From contig CAIWKU010000376.1 of the NCBI GenBank assembly GCA_903913355.1, forward strand, positions 1-37,799: 37,799 bases of DNA. Direction: 5' to 3'. Within the stretch, counting starts at the first letter, position 1. Every line of letters starts with the position of its first letter. The notes under the pieces are model-generated. The model worked only from the letters and a program-made list of their open reading frames with translations, was not told where the DNA came from and made no database searches. Both the position numbers and the translations under genes were made by a program. This DNA comes from an uncultured Bacteroidota bacterium (GTDB taxonomy: Bacteria; Bacteroidota; Bacteroidia; Chitinophagales; Chitinophagaceae). Positions 18,077-26,727 of this stretch are shown here, piece by piece.

Positions 18077-18778
18077 ATGACAAAAAAAATAACCATAGGT
18101 ATTACAGCATCAGAATCGAGATTTCAAAATTATCTTGACTGGATTCAGGGAGACAATGCAAATATTGAATTGATTACCCTTTCCTATGAAACACAGAATA
18201 CAGATGATGTAAAAAGATGCCAGGGTATTCTGTTATCTGGTGGTGTAGATATAACACCCGCTTTTTATAATAGCCAGAGAATCCGCTATCCGAATATGCC
18301 CAAAGAATGGAATAAGGAAAGAGATATTTTTGAAATGAAGGTTCTTCAGCTATCTATCGAAAACCAATTACCAATACTCGCTATCTGTCGCGGATTGCAA
18401 TTACTCAATACTTTTCTGGGCGGAACACTGATTCCTGATTTGGAAGAATCGGGCAAACAAGATCACAAAAGAAAAGAGGATAAAGATGGTCTTCACACTA
18501 TTACTATTGCTGAAAATAGTTTGCTGTTTTCAATTACCGGTAGTTTATCCGGAGAAGTGAATAGTGCACACCACCAGGCCATTGACCTGGTTTCAGATAG
18601 CCTGGTAGTAAATGCGGTTTCAACGGATGGTGTTATTGAAGGCGTTGAATGGAAAGACCCTGACAATAAATCTCCACTGCTGGGTGTGCAATGGCATCCC
18701 GAAAGAATGGATGATAAAAAAACAAATCCTCTTTCTGAAAATATCCTTAGCTGGTTTTTATCAGAAGCAAATCAATAA
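18077..18778 (+). CDS. Gamma-glutamyl hydrolase, class I GATase fold (PuuD-like)
   Basis: A 233-residue peptidase C26-type protein. LLSGGVDITPAFY (about 52-64) is the typical PuuD-like loop. The nucleophile is Cys104 in LAICRGLQLLN, and the His207 and Glu209 pair sits in GVQWHPER. PuuD cleaves gamma-glutamyl-GABA to glutamate and GABA. Here the likely substrate is gamma-glutamylglycine, the acid formed by the two flanking dehydrogenases. It lies 3 nt after the alcohol dehydrogenase and 4 nt before the aldehyde dehydrogenase, so all three are almost certainly one transcript. Confidence 0.9.
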   Translation: MTKKITIGITASESRFQNYLDWIQGDNANIELITLSYETQNTDDVKRCQGILLSGGVDITPAFYNSQRIRYPNMPKEWNKERDIFEMKVLQLSIENQLPILAICRGLQLLNTFLGGTLIPDLEESGKQDHKRKEDKDGLHTITIAENSLLFSITGSLSGEVNSAHHQAIDLVSDSLVVNAVSTDGVIEGVEWKDPDNKSPLLGVQWHPERMDDKKTNPLSENILSWFLSEANQ

Positions 18779-18782
18779 CTGT

Positions 18783-20147
18783 ATGAAAATTTTTAATCCG
18801 GCTACAGCTGAACTGATTACTACACTTGAGGCAGATACGGCAGAAAGTCTCTCTGAAAAAATACGCTTGCTTCGTCTTGGTCAAAAAGAATGGTCGGCCA
18901 CCGATCTGGCTGTCAGGATTACCATCCTTCAGCGGTATGCCCTGCTGCTTTCCAAAAATATCGAAGCGCTCTCTGCGATCTTAAGTTCTGAAACAGGCAA
19001 ACCTTTACAACAATCGGTTAATGAGATCAAGGGAGCCTGTGCAAGAATTGACTGGCTTACTGCTAACGCAGAAAAATATTTACGCCCGGAATGGATGGTT
19101 GAAGAGGGAGGCACTAAGGAAAAAATCGTTTATGAACCCTTGGGAGTAGTGGCTAATATCTCTGCCTGGAATTATCCTTATCTGGTGGGTACTAATGTTT
19201 TTATACCCGCATTATTGGCAGGGAATGCTGTGTTATATAAACCTTCAGAACTAGCCAGTCTTACCGGTTTACAGATTCAAAAATATTTACACGAAGCAGG
19301 TGTTCCGGCAAATGTATTTCAGGCAGGGATTGGTGCAGGAGATCTGGGAGAAATGATTTTAGAAGAAAAGCTGGACGGATATTTTTTCACCGGTTCTTAT
19401 AAAACCGGTAAGCATATTTATGAGAAAGTGAGTAAATATATGGTGCCCTGCGGACTGGAACTAGGTGGTAAAGACCCTTTATATGTAACAGATGATATTA
19501 CCGATATTGCCGCTGTTGCAGCCGGTACTGCTGATGGCGCGTTTTATAATAATGGACAGAGTTGTTGTTCGGTAGAACGTATTTATGTACATGAAAAAGT
19601 ATACGATGCCTATCTGGATGCATTTCTAAAAGAAGTGGCTTCTTATCAGATAGGTTTGCCAACCGAAGAAAATGTATATATCGCTGCACTTACCAGAAAG
19701 GAGCAGGTACAGCTCTTAATGGCACAGGTAGCAGATGCAGTAAACAAGGGGGCTTCGGTTGCCTTGGGGGGTAAACAACTAAACAGGGCTGGCAATTATT
19801 TTGCGCCTACCGTGCTGGTAAATGTGACACATGATATGGAGGTTATGAAAGAAGAATCTTTCGGACCCATTATCGGAATCATGAAAGTTAGCGGTGATGA
19901 GGAAGCCGTCCGGCTCATGAACGATACGGAATATGGACTAACCGCTTCCGTTTATTCCAATAACCAGTCAAGGGCTGCCCGGATTGAGGAGCAACTAAAT
20001 GTGGGTACAGTTTACTGGAATTGTTGTGACAGAGTTAGCGCTGCCCTACCCTGGAGCGGAAGAAAACATAGTGGATTTGGCAGTACTTTATCTCACGCCG
20101 GATTACGGGTATTTACCCGGCCCAAAGCCTGGCATCTAAGAGGCTAA
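18783..20147 (+). CDS. NAD(P)-dependent aldehyde dehydrogenase
   Basis: A 454-residue ALDH superfamily enzyme. Catalytic and binding positions are Asn130 (NISAWNYPY), Lys153 (LYKPSE), the FTGSYKTGKHI coenzyme loop at about 202-212, the general base Glu226 in LELGGKD, and the nucleophile Cys261 in NNGQSCCS. An ATG at 18783 starts the conserved N-terminus (MKIFNPATAELITTL); a longer open frame reaching into the hydrolase gene is an overlap artefact. Expected role: oxidation of the gamma-glutamyl aldehyde to the acid. It is the last gene of the cluster. No terminator hairpin is evident after it. Confidence 0.92.
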   Translation: MKIFNPATAELITTLEADTAESLSEKIRLLRLGQKEWSATDLAVRITILQRYALLLSKNIEALSAILSSETGKPLQQSVNEIKGACARIDWLTANAEKYLRPEWMVEEGGTKEKIVYEPLGVVANISAWNYPYLVGTNVFIPALLAGNAVLYKPSELASLTGLQIQKYLHEAGVPANVFQAGIGAGDLGEMILEEKLDGYFFTGSYKTGKHIYEKVSKYMVPCGLELGGKDPLYVTDDITDIAAVAAGTADGAFYNNGQSCCSVERIYVHEKVYDAYLDAFLKEVASYQIGLPTEENVYIAALTRKEQVQLLMAQVADAVNKGASVALGGKQLNRAGNYFAPTVLVNVTHDMEVMKEESFGPIIGIMKVSGDEEAVRLMNDTEYGLTASVYSNNQSRAARIEEQLNVGTVYWNCCDRVSAALPWSGRKHSGFGSTLSHAGLRVFTRPKAWHLRG

Positions 20148-20275
20148 TAGGTAATTTAGATATGTATTTACGATAATATTTTTCATATTAATTATTTATT
20201 AACTATTTTCCTTTTACTGGCTTTTGGGTTACTTTTTTATAAAAAATGGTATAAAGGGGAACTATTACGTGTAAA

Positions 20276-20566
20276 ATGATACAAAAAACATACTACAAAA
20301 CGAAAGATTACGCAAAAATCAAATTTTCTTTCACTGTTGAAAATGCCAGTAGCATCGATATTTTTGGTCTGAATGGAGACTGGAAAACCCCGATTTCACT
20401 CAGTAAAAAGAAAGATGGCAGCTTTAGCGCCGATGTATCCTTACCCAAAGATTCCCGCCACGAGTTCAAATACCTGGTAAATAGTACAGAATGGTTTAAT
20501 GATCCATCTGCTGATGGAGAGAGCCAGAATGAGTTTGGCGGAACCAATAGCGTGCTCAGCATCTAA
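20276..20566 (+). CDS. Isoamylase early-set / glycogen-binding (CBM48-like) domain protein
   Basis: A 96-residue stand-alone domain related to the AMPK-type glycogen-binding and isoamylase N-terminal beta-sandwich: IKFSFTVENASSIDIFGLNGDW, FSADVSLPKDSRHEFKYLV and EWFNDPSADGESQNEFGGTNSVLSI. The last block is the classical end of this fold. No enzyme domain follows. It may bind an alpha-glucan in the cytoplasm or regulate glycogen enzymes. It has no signal peptide and no operon partner: 128 nt separates it from the aldehyde dehydrogenase and 284 nt from the next plus-strand gene. Confidence 0.85.
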   Translation: MIQKTYYKTKDYAKIKFSFTVENASSIDIFGLNGDWKTPISLSKKKDGSFSADVSLPKDSRHEFKYLVNSTEWFNDPSADGESQNEFGGTNSVLSI

Positions 20567-20621
20567 AAATTATCGTTACTAATTTTTGTCTCTTAGCATT
20601 TTCTGAAAACTTCTGATCAGG

Positions 20622-20792
20622 CTAAGGGGCATTCTTATGCCTGTCAACGTCTGGAATCTGCGATTTTAAAAAAAATCCTATTTTTGGTCCGCAAGAGTTC
20701 ATCCATAACAAGATCTTCCAGTTCAATTTACCGCCAATGAGCAGTGTATCCGTGCCCGGGTTATAATTCATCCCGGCCATTCCCGACATCAT
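20622..20792 (-). CDS. Possible small ORF, unknown
   Basis: In the 284-nt spacer before the MATE gene the minus strand is open for 56 codons from ATG 20792, and a further 17 codons upstream without an ATG. The product would begin MMSGMAGMNYNPGTDTLLIGG and contain a hydrophobic KILLW patch. The composition is not obviously random, but there is no recognised domain or clear ribosome site, so this may be chance or a remnant of a longer gene. Confidence 0.2.
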   Translation of the reverse strand: MMSGMAGMNYNPGTDTLLIGGKLNWKILLWMNSCGPKIGFFLKSQIPDVDRHKNAP

Positions 20793-20793
20793 A

Positions 20794-20818
20794 ATTACAA
20801 CAGACTGGCTGTTGTAAT
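20794..20818. promoter_or_regulatory. Hairpin in the MATE gene leader
   Basis: Perfect 10-bp inverted repeat ATTACAACAG (20794-20803) and CTGTTGTAAT (20809-20818), 5-nt loop, ending 32 nt before the ATG of the MATE transporter. There is no T-run on the plus strand, so it is more like an operator or leader structure than a terminator. Function inferred only from position. Confidence 0.4.
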
Positions 20819-20850
20819 AACTGCTTATTTCATCATCTAACTATTTTCTC

Positions 20851-22245
20851 ATGACTACTTATCCAAACGATAAGCGTTCCCGAAATATATTGTCCTATTT
20901 CAAAGAATCCCTGAACAGCGAACACCAGGACTTTACACAAGGGAGCATACAAAAAGCCATATTCATGCTGGCCGTTCCCATGATCCTGGAAATGTGTATG
21001 GAATCTGTTTTTGCGGTGGTAGATATCTTTTTTGTAACCAAACTGGGTGCCAATGCAACGGCAACCGTTGGCTTAACAGAATCTATCCTAAGTATTTTAT
21101 ATTCTCTCGCTTTTGGTTTAAGTATGGCAGCATCGGCCATGGTAGCCAGAAGAGTAGGGGAAAAGAATTATTCCGACGCGGCAAAATCCGGCGCACAAGC
21201 CATTTTTCTGGCAGGGATCATTAGTCTGGTCATTAGCCTGATAGGAATATTTTTCTCAGATAAGTTACTGGCATTAATGGGTGCCAATGCAGCCATCCTT
21301 TCTATCGGAAGTTCTTATGCAAAAATTATGCTTACCGGAAATATCGTGATCATGCTCTTGTTCCTGATCAACGGTATATTTCGCGGAGCGGGTGATGCTG
21401 CTATTGCCATGCGTAGTTTATGGGTGGCCAATCTTTGTAATATCATTCTTTGTCCCATTATGATTCATTTTTATGGATTACCCGGCGCAGCCATTGCCAC
21501 TACTATTGGCAGAGGCACAGGCGTCTGTTACCAGGTATATCATTTGTACAATAAAAAAGGAATTATCAATATTCTTCGCCGCTATTTTATACCTAACCCT
21601 ATTATCCTGAAATCTTTATTGAATATTGCTTCTACTGCCACGCTTCAGTTTCTGATTGGTTCCGCCAGTTGGATTGCAATGGCCAGAATCATTTCGGGTT
21701 TTGGCAGCAATGCGATTGCGGGATATACCATTGCGATTCGTTTACTGATCTTTTTTCTGATGCCTGCATGGGGATTGAGCAATGCAGCGGCTACCTTGGT
21801 TGGACAAAACCTGGGCGCCCATCAACCCGAGCGTGCAGAAAAATCGGTATGGACAACCGCTAAATACAATGCGATTTTTATGGGTTGTGTGTCTTTACTT
21901 TTTATTACTTCTGCCGAATTTTTTGTGGGATTATTGACAAGCAATACAGAAGTAATCAAAACAGCGGTGATTGCCTTACGCATTGTAAGTTGCGGATATA
22001 TTTTTTATGGGGTGGGTATGGTGATGATGAACGCATTCAATGGTGCCGGAGATAGCAAAACACCTACCTGGATCAATCTGTTTTGGTTCTGGATATTTCA
22101 GATTCCTTTTGCGTATCTGTTAAGTGGCTATACCAGTCTCGGCTCTACGGGTGTATTTGTGGCGATAGTAGTAACCGAAACATGTATAACCATCAGCAGT
22201 GTTATCCTGTTTAAAAAAGCAAAATGGAAAACGGTGAAAGTATAA
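20851..22245 (+). CDS. MATE-family efflux transporter
   Basis: A 464-residue protein with 12 predicted transmembrane helices in two related halves, starting with the typical IQKAIFMLAVPMILEMCMESVF and containing VDIFFVTKLGANATATVGL in the first half and WGLSNAAATLVGQNLGAHQPERAE in the second. MATE transporters of the NorM/DinF type expel cationic drugs or metabolites in exchange for sodium or protons. The start ATG at 20851 is preceded by a hairpin. Substrate unknown. The next plus-strand gene starts 99 nt downstream and has its own possible promoter. Confidence 0.92.
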   Translation: MTTYPNDKRSRNILSYFKESLNSEHQDFTQGSIQKAIFMLAVPMILEMCMESVFAVVDIFFVTKLGANATATVGLTESILSILYSLAFGLSMAASAMVARRVGEKNYSDAAKSGAQAIFLAGIISLVISLIGIFFSDKLLALMGANAAILSIGSSYAKIMLTGNIVIMLLFLINGIFRGAGDAAIAMRSLWVANLCNIILCPIMIHFYGLPGAAIATTIGRGTGVCYQVYHLYNKKGIINILRRYFIPNPIILKSLLNIASTATLQFLIGSASWIAMARIISGFGSNAIAGYTIAIRLLIFFLMPAWGLSNAAATLVGQNLGAHQPERAEKSVWTTAKYNAIFMGCVSLLFITSAEFFVGLLTSNTEVIKTAVIALRIVSCGYIFYGVGMVMMNAFNGAGDSKTPTWINLFWFWIFQIPFAYLLSGYTSLGSTGVFVAIVVTETCITISSVILFKKAKWKTVKV

Positions 22246-22320
22246 TCATTTGAGTTCCCCTTTTGTATAGAAAGCATAAAAATCCGTTGATTCAACCGGA
22301 TGCCATACCCTGTTTCCACT

Positions 22321-22328
22321 TACATTTG
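22321..22328 (+). promoter_or_regulatory. Possible -7 promoter element of the YheT-like gene
   Basis: TACATTTG is an exact match to the Bacteroidota -7 pattern TAnnTTTG and lies 16 nt before the ATG at 22345. No good TTG -33 box sits at the usual distance, so confidence is modest. Confidence 0.35.
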
Positions 22329-22344
22329 TATTTAATCAATTAGA

Positions 22345-23310
22345 ATGCCTGTATTACCCAAACCTGATTACCAACCACCTTCCTGGCAGTTTAATGCGCA
22401 TATACAAACGATTTATCCGAGTGTTATGCGGAAAATTAAATTCGCGTATGACAGAAGAGAAAGACTAGACCTGCCGGATGGCGATTTTGTTGATCTGGAT
22501 TGGAAACAACACAAAGGCAATAACCGGAAACTGGTTATCATTACCCATGGTCTGGAAGGAGATTCGAACCGACATTATGTAGTGGGTACTGCAAAAGTGT
22601 TTTTTCAAAATGGATATGATGCCTTAGGATGGAATTGCAGAAGTTGCAGTGGCGAGATCAATCGTCTGGCTCGCTTTTATCATCATGGCGATACGAGCGA
22701 TCTCAGGAAAGTGATTGATCATGCAATTCATACATACGGATATGAAGAGATCGTATTAGTAGGCTATAGTATGGGAGGTAGTTTGAGTTTGCGGGTATTA
22801 GGAGAAGATCCTTTATCGGTTCCTGCCCAAATCAAAAAAGCCATTGCCTTTTCTGTTCCCTGCGATTTATTATCGAGTGTTCAGTTATTATCAAAGCCCC
22901 ATAACACCTTATATAATGCACGATTCCTTCGAAAACTAGGCAAAAAGATAAAAGAGAAAGAAAAAAAATTCCCCGGCCAAATCAGTGCAGAAGGGTATGA
23001 TAAAATCAAACATTTCCTGGATTTTGATAATCGCTATTCTGCCCCCTTGCATGGTTTTACAGATGCAATTGATTTTTATACCCAGGCCAGCGTAAAACCT
23101 TTTCTCAAAAATATTCGGGTGCCTTCTTTATTGGTACAGGCATTGAATGATACGTTTCTGTCGGAGGAATGTATCTGTTACGAAGAGGCAGAAAACAATC
23201 CATTTCTTTTTTTGGAGACACCCGAGAAAGGAGCGCATTGCGGATTTATGCTGCCCGGCAGCGAATTCTCCTGGGCCGAATTGAGGGCCCTGGATTTTGC
23301 TATCAGCTAA
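22345..23310 (+). CDS. YheT-family alpha/beta-fold hydrolase
   Basis: A 321-residue alpha/beta hydrolase of the YheT/EMB8 group. The N-terminal PPSWQFNAHIQTIYPSVMR is diagnostic of this group (it marks the 'NGHLQTI' region), followed by ITHGLEGDSNRHYVVG, the nucleophile serine in VGYSMGGSLSLR (about 140), an aspartate in VQALNDTFL, and the histidine in EKGAHCGFM near the C-terminus. Family members are esterases or monoacylglycerol-lipase-like enzymes with poorly known natural substrates. It is cytoplasmic, and its stop converges on the RecQ gene 32 nt away. Confidence 0.9.
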   Translation: MPVLPKPDYQPPSWQFNAHIQTIYPSVMRKIKFAYDRRERLDLPDGDFVDLDWKQHKGNNRKLVIITHGLEGDSNRHYVVGTAKVFFQNGYDALGWNCRSCSGEINRLARFYHHGDTSDLRKVIDHAIHTYGYEEIVLVGYSMGGSLSLRVLGEDPLSVPAQIKKAIAFSVPCDLLSSVQLLSKPHNTLYNARFLRKLGKKIKEKEKKFPGQISAEGYDKIKHFLDFDNRYSAPLHGFTDAIDFYTQASVKPFLKNIRVPSLLVQALNDTFLSEECICYEEAENNPFLFLETPEKGAHCGFMLPGSEFSWAELRALDFAIS

Positions 23311-23342
23311 CTCGTATTCGGGTTTCAAATCAGCAACCTTTC

Positions 23343-25517
23343 TCAATTCCGTTCTTTATCGAAATAGGCAATGGCCATTTTAATATCTCCATAACTGATA
23401 TTATCCGGAAGATTATCTTTTAGGTTTCTTAGACCCATTCTTCCAAAGCGTTCAACTGCCTGCTTAATCAGTTGCTGCTTTTCTGGTGATACCATGGTAT
23501 CAATATCCAATTCTCCGGTTCCAATATAATAACTCAAATGCGACTCGATTGTATTCAAAGACAATTGTCTTTCTGTTGCAATATCTAACATGGATTTACC
23601 TTCCCTGTATAAATCATAACTAAGCCGCTTAGTATCCGAAGCGCGCTCCTTAGGGGCGGGACCGCGCTTTACAATCTTTTTTGTTTGCTTGAATTCGATG
23701 CGTGTTCCGATACCTCTCTCCATACAAAACTCCTGTATGATCTCTAAAAAGGGGCGCCCATATTTCTCAATTTTAAAAGCACCAAACCCGGATATTTTTG
23801 GCAGATCATCTGCCGTAAGCGGAAGATAGGTGGCCAGATCGAGTAAAGTACTATCACTAAAAATCAGATACGCCGGTACATTTTCTTCATGTGCTATTCT
23901 GTTACGCAACTTCTTCAGGTTTTCAAACAAATCCTTTTCATACGCATGCTGCTGGTAAATAACAGGCTCTTTCACAATATTCACCTGAACAGGGGCCGAC
24001 AGGTATACTTTCTCTCCTTTGAATAATACGCCATCGCTTTTTGCTGTTAATTGCAAAACCGGAAACTCTGTATCGGTTGGCTGCAGATAACCATATTGCA
24101 CCAGCTCCTTTACATAATGTAACCACTCTTCTTTGGGCTTGTCTTTACCAATACCATACACCGATAACTGTTTATGCGATTCCCTTATTTTCTCACTATT
24201 ACTTCCTCTCAAGATATCTACTATATAGCGCATCCCGAATCCCTGTTTGATTCGATATACCGCACTTAATATTTTCTGGGCAATAATGGTGCAATCTTCT
24301 AAATCCTCCGGCTTACTCAAACAGGTATCACAGCTTCCACAATAGTCCGGGGCATCTTCTCCAAAATAATTGAGCAGGTATTTTCTGCGGCATTTTTTGG
24401 TTTCGCAAAACTGTACCATCTGGTCCAGTTTTTTCAGTAGAATTTTTGTCTGCTCCGGATTATCTTCTACCTGAGCAAACCCTTTTAGTTTCATCACATC
24501 TCCCGCACCAAAAAATAAAACAGCTTCACTATGCAAACCATCACGCCCGGCTCTTCCCGTTTCCTGGTAATAGCCTTCCATGTTCTTGGGCAAATCGGCA
24601 TGAATTACAAAACGTACATTACTCTTATTGATGCCCATCCCAAATGCAATGGTAGCCACCATGATTCGGATATCATCTTTCAAAAATTTATCCTGTCGCT
24701 CATCTCTTACCAACTTGTCCAATCCGGCATGATAGGCTTCTGCTAGAAATCCATCCGCTTTCAGATCATTTGCCAGTTTATCGGTAGCAGCCCTGCTCAA
24801 ACAATAAATAATACCGCTGTCTTCAGCATGTTCAGAAAGATACTCGGTAATGGCTTCGTAATATCCCCGCTTAGGTTTTACATAATAATAAATATTGGGG
24901 CGGTTAAAGCTATTTTCAAAAACACGATACTGTGTCAGATGAAGCTGCTGAATAATATCATTTCTCGTAAGCGAATCTGCCGTTGCGGTTAATGCGATTA
25001 ATGGGATAGCAGGAAAAAAATCTTTTAATTGACTCAAGCCACGGTACTCCGGTCTGAAATCATGCCCCCACTGACTAATACAATGCGCTTCATCAATCGC
25101 AAAAAGCGAAACCTTTATCTCCTGTAGAAACCGAAGAAACTGCATATCTTCTGCAATCAGTCTTTCCGGTGCCAAGTATAATAACTTAAGTTCATTTCTT
25201 CTCAACTGCCCCAATATAAAAGATTGCTCTCCTCCGGATTGGGTACTATTCAAAAATGCAGCACTTACACCACTTAATACCAAGGCATCTACCTGGTCTT
25301 TCATTAACGCGATCAATGGACTAACCACGATCGTAACCCCCGGTAAACATAATGCGGGAACCTGGTAACAAAGACTTTTTCCTCCGCCGGTAGGCATTAA
25401 TACAACGGCATCTTTGCCGCTTAATAAATGCGTGATGATCTCTTCCTGGTTATGCCTGAATTCGGTATAGCCAAAAACAGATTCGAGTATATGATGTGGT
25501 GATTGACTGCTTCTCAT
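23343..25517 (-). CDS. recQ: ATP-dependent DNA helicase RecQ
   Basis: A 724-residue superfamily 2 helicase that unwinds DNA 3' to 5' in repair and recombination. The order of domains is clear: Walker A MPTGGGKSLCYQ (about 41-52), the DEAH box in FAIDEAHCISQWGHDFRPEY, helicase C with MGINKSNVRFVIHADLP and QETGRAGRDG, and the RecQ zinc-binding cysteines CRRKYLLNYFGEDAPDYCGSC. An RQC winged helix, an HRDC domain (RNRIAHEENVPAYLIFSD) and a C-terminal helix-turn-helix extension follow. ATG at 25515-25517 (MRSSQSPHH) is preferred to an upstream TTG-type start at 25562. Confidence 0.95.
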   Translation of the reverse strand: MRSSQSPHHILESVFGYTEFRHNQEEIITHLLSGKDAVVLMPTGGGKSLCYQVPALCLPGVTIVVSPLIALMKDQVDALVLSGVSAAFLNSTQSGGEQSFILGQLRRNELKLLYLAPERLIAEDMQFLRFLQEIKVSLFAIDEAHCISQWGHDFRPEYRGLSQLKDFFPAIPLIALTATADSLTRNDIIQQLHLTQYRVFENSFNRPNIYYYVKPKRGYYEAITEYLSEHAEDSGIIYCLSRAATDKLANDLKADGFLAEAYHAGLDKLVRDERQDKFLKDDIRIMVATIAFGMGINKSNVRFVIHADLPKNMEGYYQETGRAGRDGLHSEAVLFFGAGDVMKLKGFAQVEDNPEQTKILLKKLDQMVQFCETKKCRRKYLLNYFGEDAPDYCGSCDTCLSKPEDLEDCTIIAQKILSAVYRIKQGFGMRYIVDILRGSNSEKIRESHKQLSVYGIGKDKPKEEWLHYVKELVQYGYLQPTDTEFPVLQLTAKSDGVLFKGEKVYLSAPVQVNIVKEPVIYQQHAYEKDLFENLKKLRNRIAHEENVPAYLIFSDSTLLDLATYLPLTADDLPKISGFGAFKIEKYGRPFLEIIQEFCMERGIGTRIEFKQTKKIVKRGPAPKERASDTKRLSYDLYREGKSMLDIATERQLSLNTIESHLSYYIGTGELDIDTMVSPEKQQLIKQAVERFGRMGLRNLKDNLPDNISYGDIKMAIAYFDKERN

Positions 25518-25558
25518 GCCCTGATAATCTCTTACAAACCCTTGCTTTTGATAAAAGC

Positions 25559-25587
25559 ACAATATACCCCGGTTCTTGTATTTACAA
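25559..25587 (-). promoter_or_regulatory. Possible recQ promoter
   Basis: On the minus strand TTG (25585-25587), an 18-nt spacer and TATATTGT (25559-25566) resemble the Bacteroidota -33/-7 pair, with a short leader to the ATG at 25517. The -7 box is imperfect. Confidence 0.3.
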
Positions 25588-25655
25588 ACAGGTATTTACA
25601 CGCAATATTAGGAGGAAATAATTCAAAGGTTCCGCAAGAATTGCAGATAGTAAAA

Positions 25656-26591
25656 TTAGAGAATCGTTTTATCCATTTTCGACATCCGAACCGTTTTCTC
25701 TCTTCGGATCGTTTCTGTTCCTTCTGTCGGAAAATCTTCGGCCTGTAATGCTATGCGTCGGGTAATATCATTCAGGGAGGAAAGTCGCTGAACCGTATAG
25801 GGTATGGTGTCCAGTCCCGAAACAAATTTTAATATATATGTATAGATCCCTACGATATTACCAGCCAGGATGGTGTTTCCCATTACCCGATGTGTCAATA
25901 CCAGTGAAATCGCAATGATTCCCATTACCATAAATTCCATGATCCCAAAATTCCAGGCTTCCTGGTCACTGATCCGGATCTGCCAGTGTCGCAGGTTATT
26001 AAAATGTTTGAAGATGGCTTTTTTATCGCCCGATGAAATGATATCTACCTGCTGTTCCAGTTCATCATTCTTGAGCCGGTTCAATCGTTTCATTCTTTTT
26101 CCATAGATATAACTGATGCCCATTACCGGAAGTAAAATGGCCAGACATAATAATACCACCGACCGGTCATAGAAATACAATAACACGATGGAGCCCAGCA
26201 AATTGTATAATGCCTCAATTACATACACCAGATCAAACTCAAGAAAATCAACAAACTCCCGAGCCAGTGTAGAGTGTGCACTTAGTTTAGATACTTCCGA
26301 TTTATCAATTCTGCGTGATAAAAAACGGGTTACCAAAGACGTATAAATGGCCGAATAGGTTCTGGTATCATAGCGATGTCGCAATGTACCTACAATCAAC
26401 CATGCCAGATGTACGCCGGATAATACAATCAATCCGCGATAGCTTCCTTTTATCAGGTCATTGATTGCTTCTCCCAGAAAAAATGGGCGCAATAAAGATC
26501 CAAGCATCTCTAAAGAAAACAATACATAAGTAATCACCAGCTGGGTGCGGTGCTTTTGCATTAGTTTTCGTATGATCTCAAATCTTGACAT
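25656..26591 (-). CDS. ABC exporter transmembrane domain protein lacking an ATPase domain
   Basis: A 311-residue protein that begins like a type I ABC exporter (KLMQKHRTQLVITYVLFSLEM) and has about six transmembrane helices, including GSIVLLYFYDRSVVLLCLAILLPVMGISYIYG and the coupling-helix region. It ends shortly after helix six (GLDTIPYTVQRLSSLNDITRRI) with a 30-residue polar tail. There is no Walker A, signature or Walker B motif, and no ATPase gene lies nearby on this strand. Stand-alone six-helix ABC domains are known in databases, but their partner is unclear. It follows the ATP-grasp/SET gene by 136 nt and could export that system's product. Confidence 0.85.
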   Translation of the reverse strand: MSRFEIIRKLMQKHRTQLVITYVLFSLEMLGSLLRPFFLGEAINDLIKGSYRGLIVLSGVHLAWLIVGTLRHRYDTRTYSAIYTSLVTRFLSRRIDKSEVSKLSAHSTLAREFVDFLEFDLVYVIEALYNLLGSIVLLYFYDRSVVLLCLAILLPVMGISYIYGKRMKRLNRLKNDELEQQVDIISSGDKKAIFKHFNNLRHWQIRISDQEAWNFGIMEFMVMGIIAISLVLTHRVMGNTILAGNIVGIYTYILKFVSGLDTIPYTVQRLSSLNDITRRIALQAEDFPTEGTETIRREKTVRMSKMDKTIL

Positions 26592-26727
26592 AAGGGAAGC
26601 AGTTCCTGTTTATTCTGATGGCAATTTTAGTGCAAGGTCTAACCCAAGTAATGGATTGCACAAATATTTAACAGTCCCCGAATTGTTAAGGGAGGAGTAA
26701 GTTAACCTATTAAAAAGGGAGCTTCGT

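Noticed and set aside
18612..18782. Longer N-terminus of the aldehyde dehydrogenase
   Set aside because: It overlaps the hydrolase coding region in another frame and has no ALDH similarity; ATG 18783 starts the conserved part.
14138..20147. A putrescine (Puu) or isopropylamine utilisation operon
   Set aside because: There is no PuuB-type oxidase or amine monooxygenase; an alcohol dehydrogenase occupies that step and the permease is Eat-like. Not fully excluded for other amino alcohols.
22283..22302. ATCCGTTGATTCAACCGGAT imperfect dyad between the MATE and YheT genes
   Set aside because: The arms differ by an inserted C and are short; no T-run, and no position argument for an operator.
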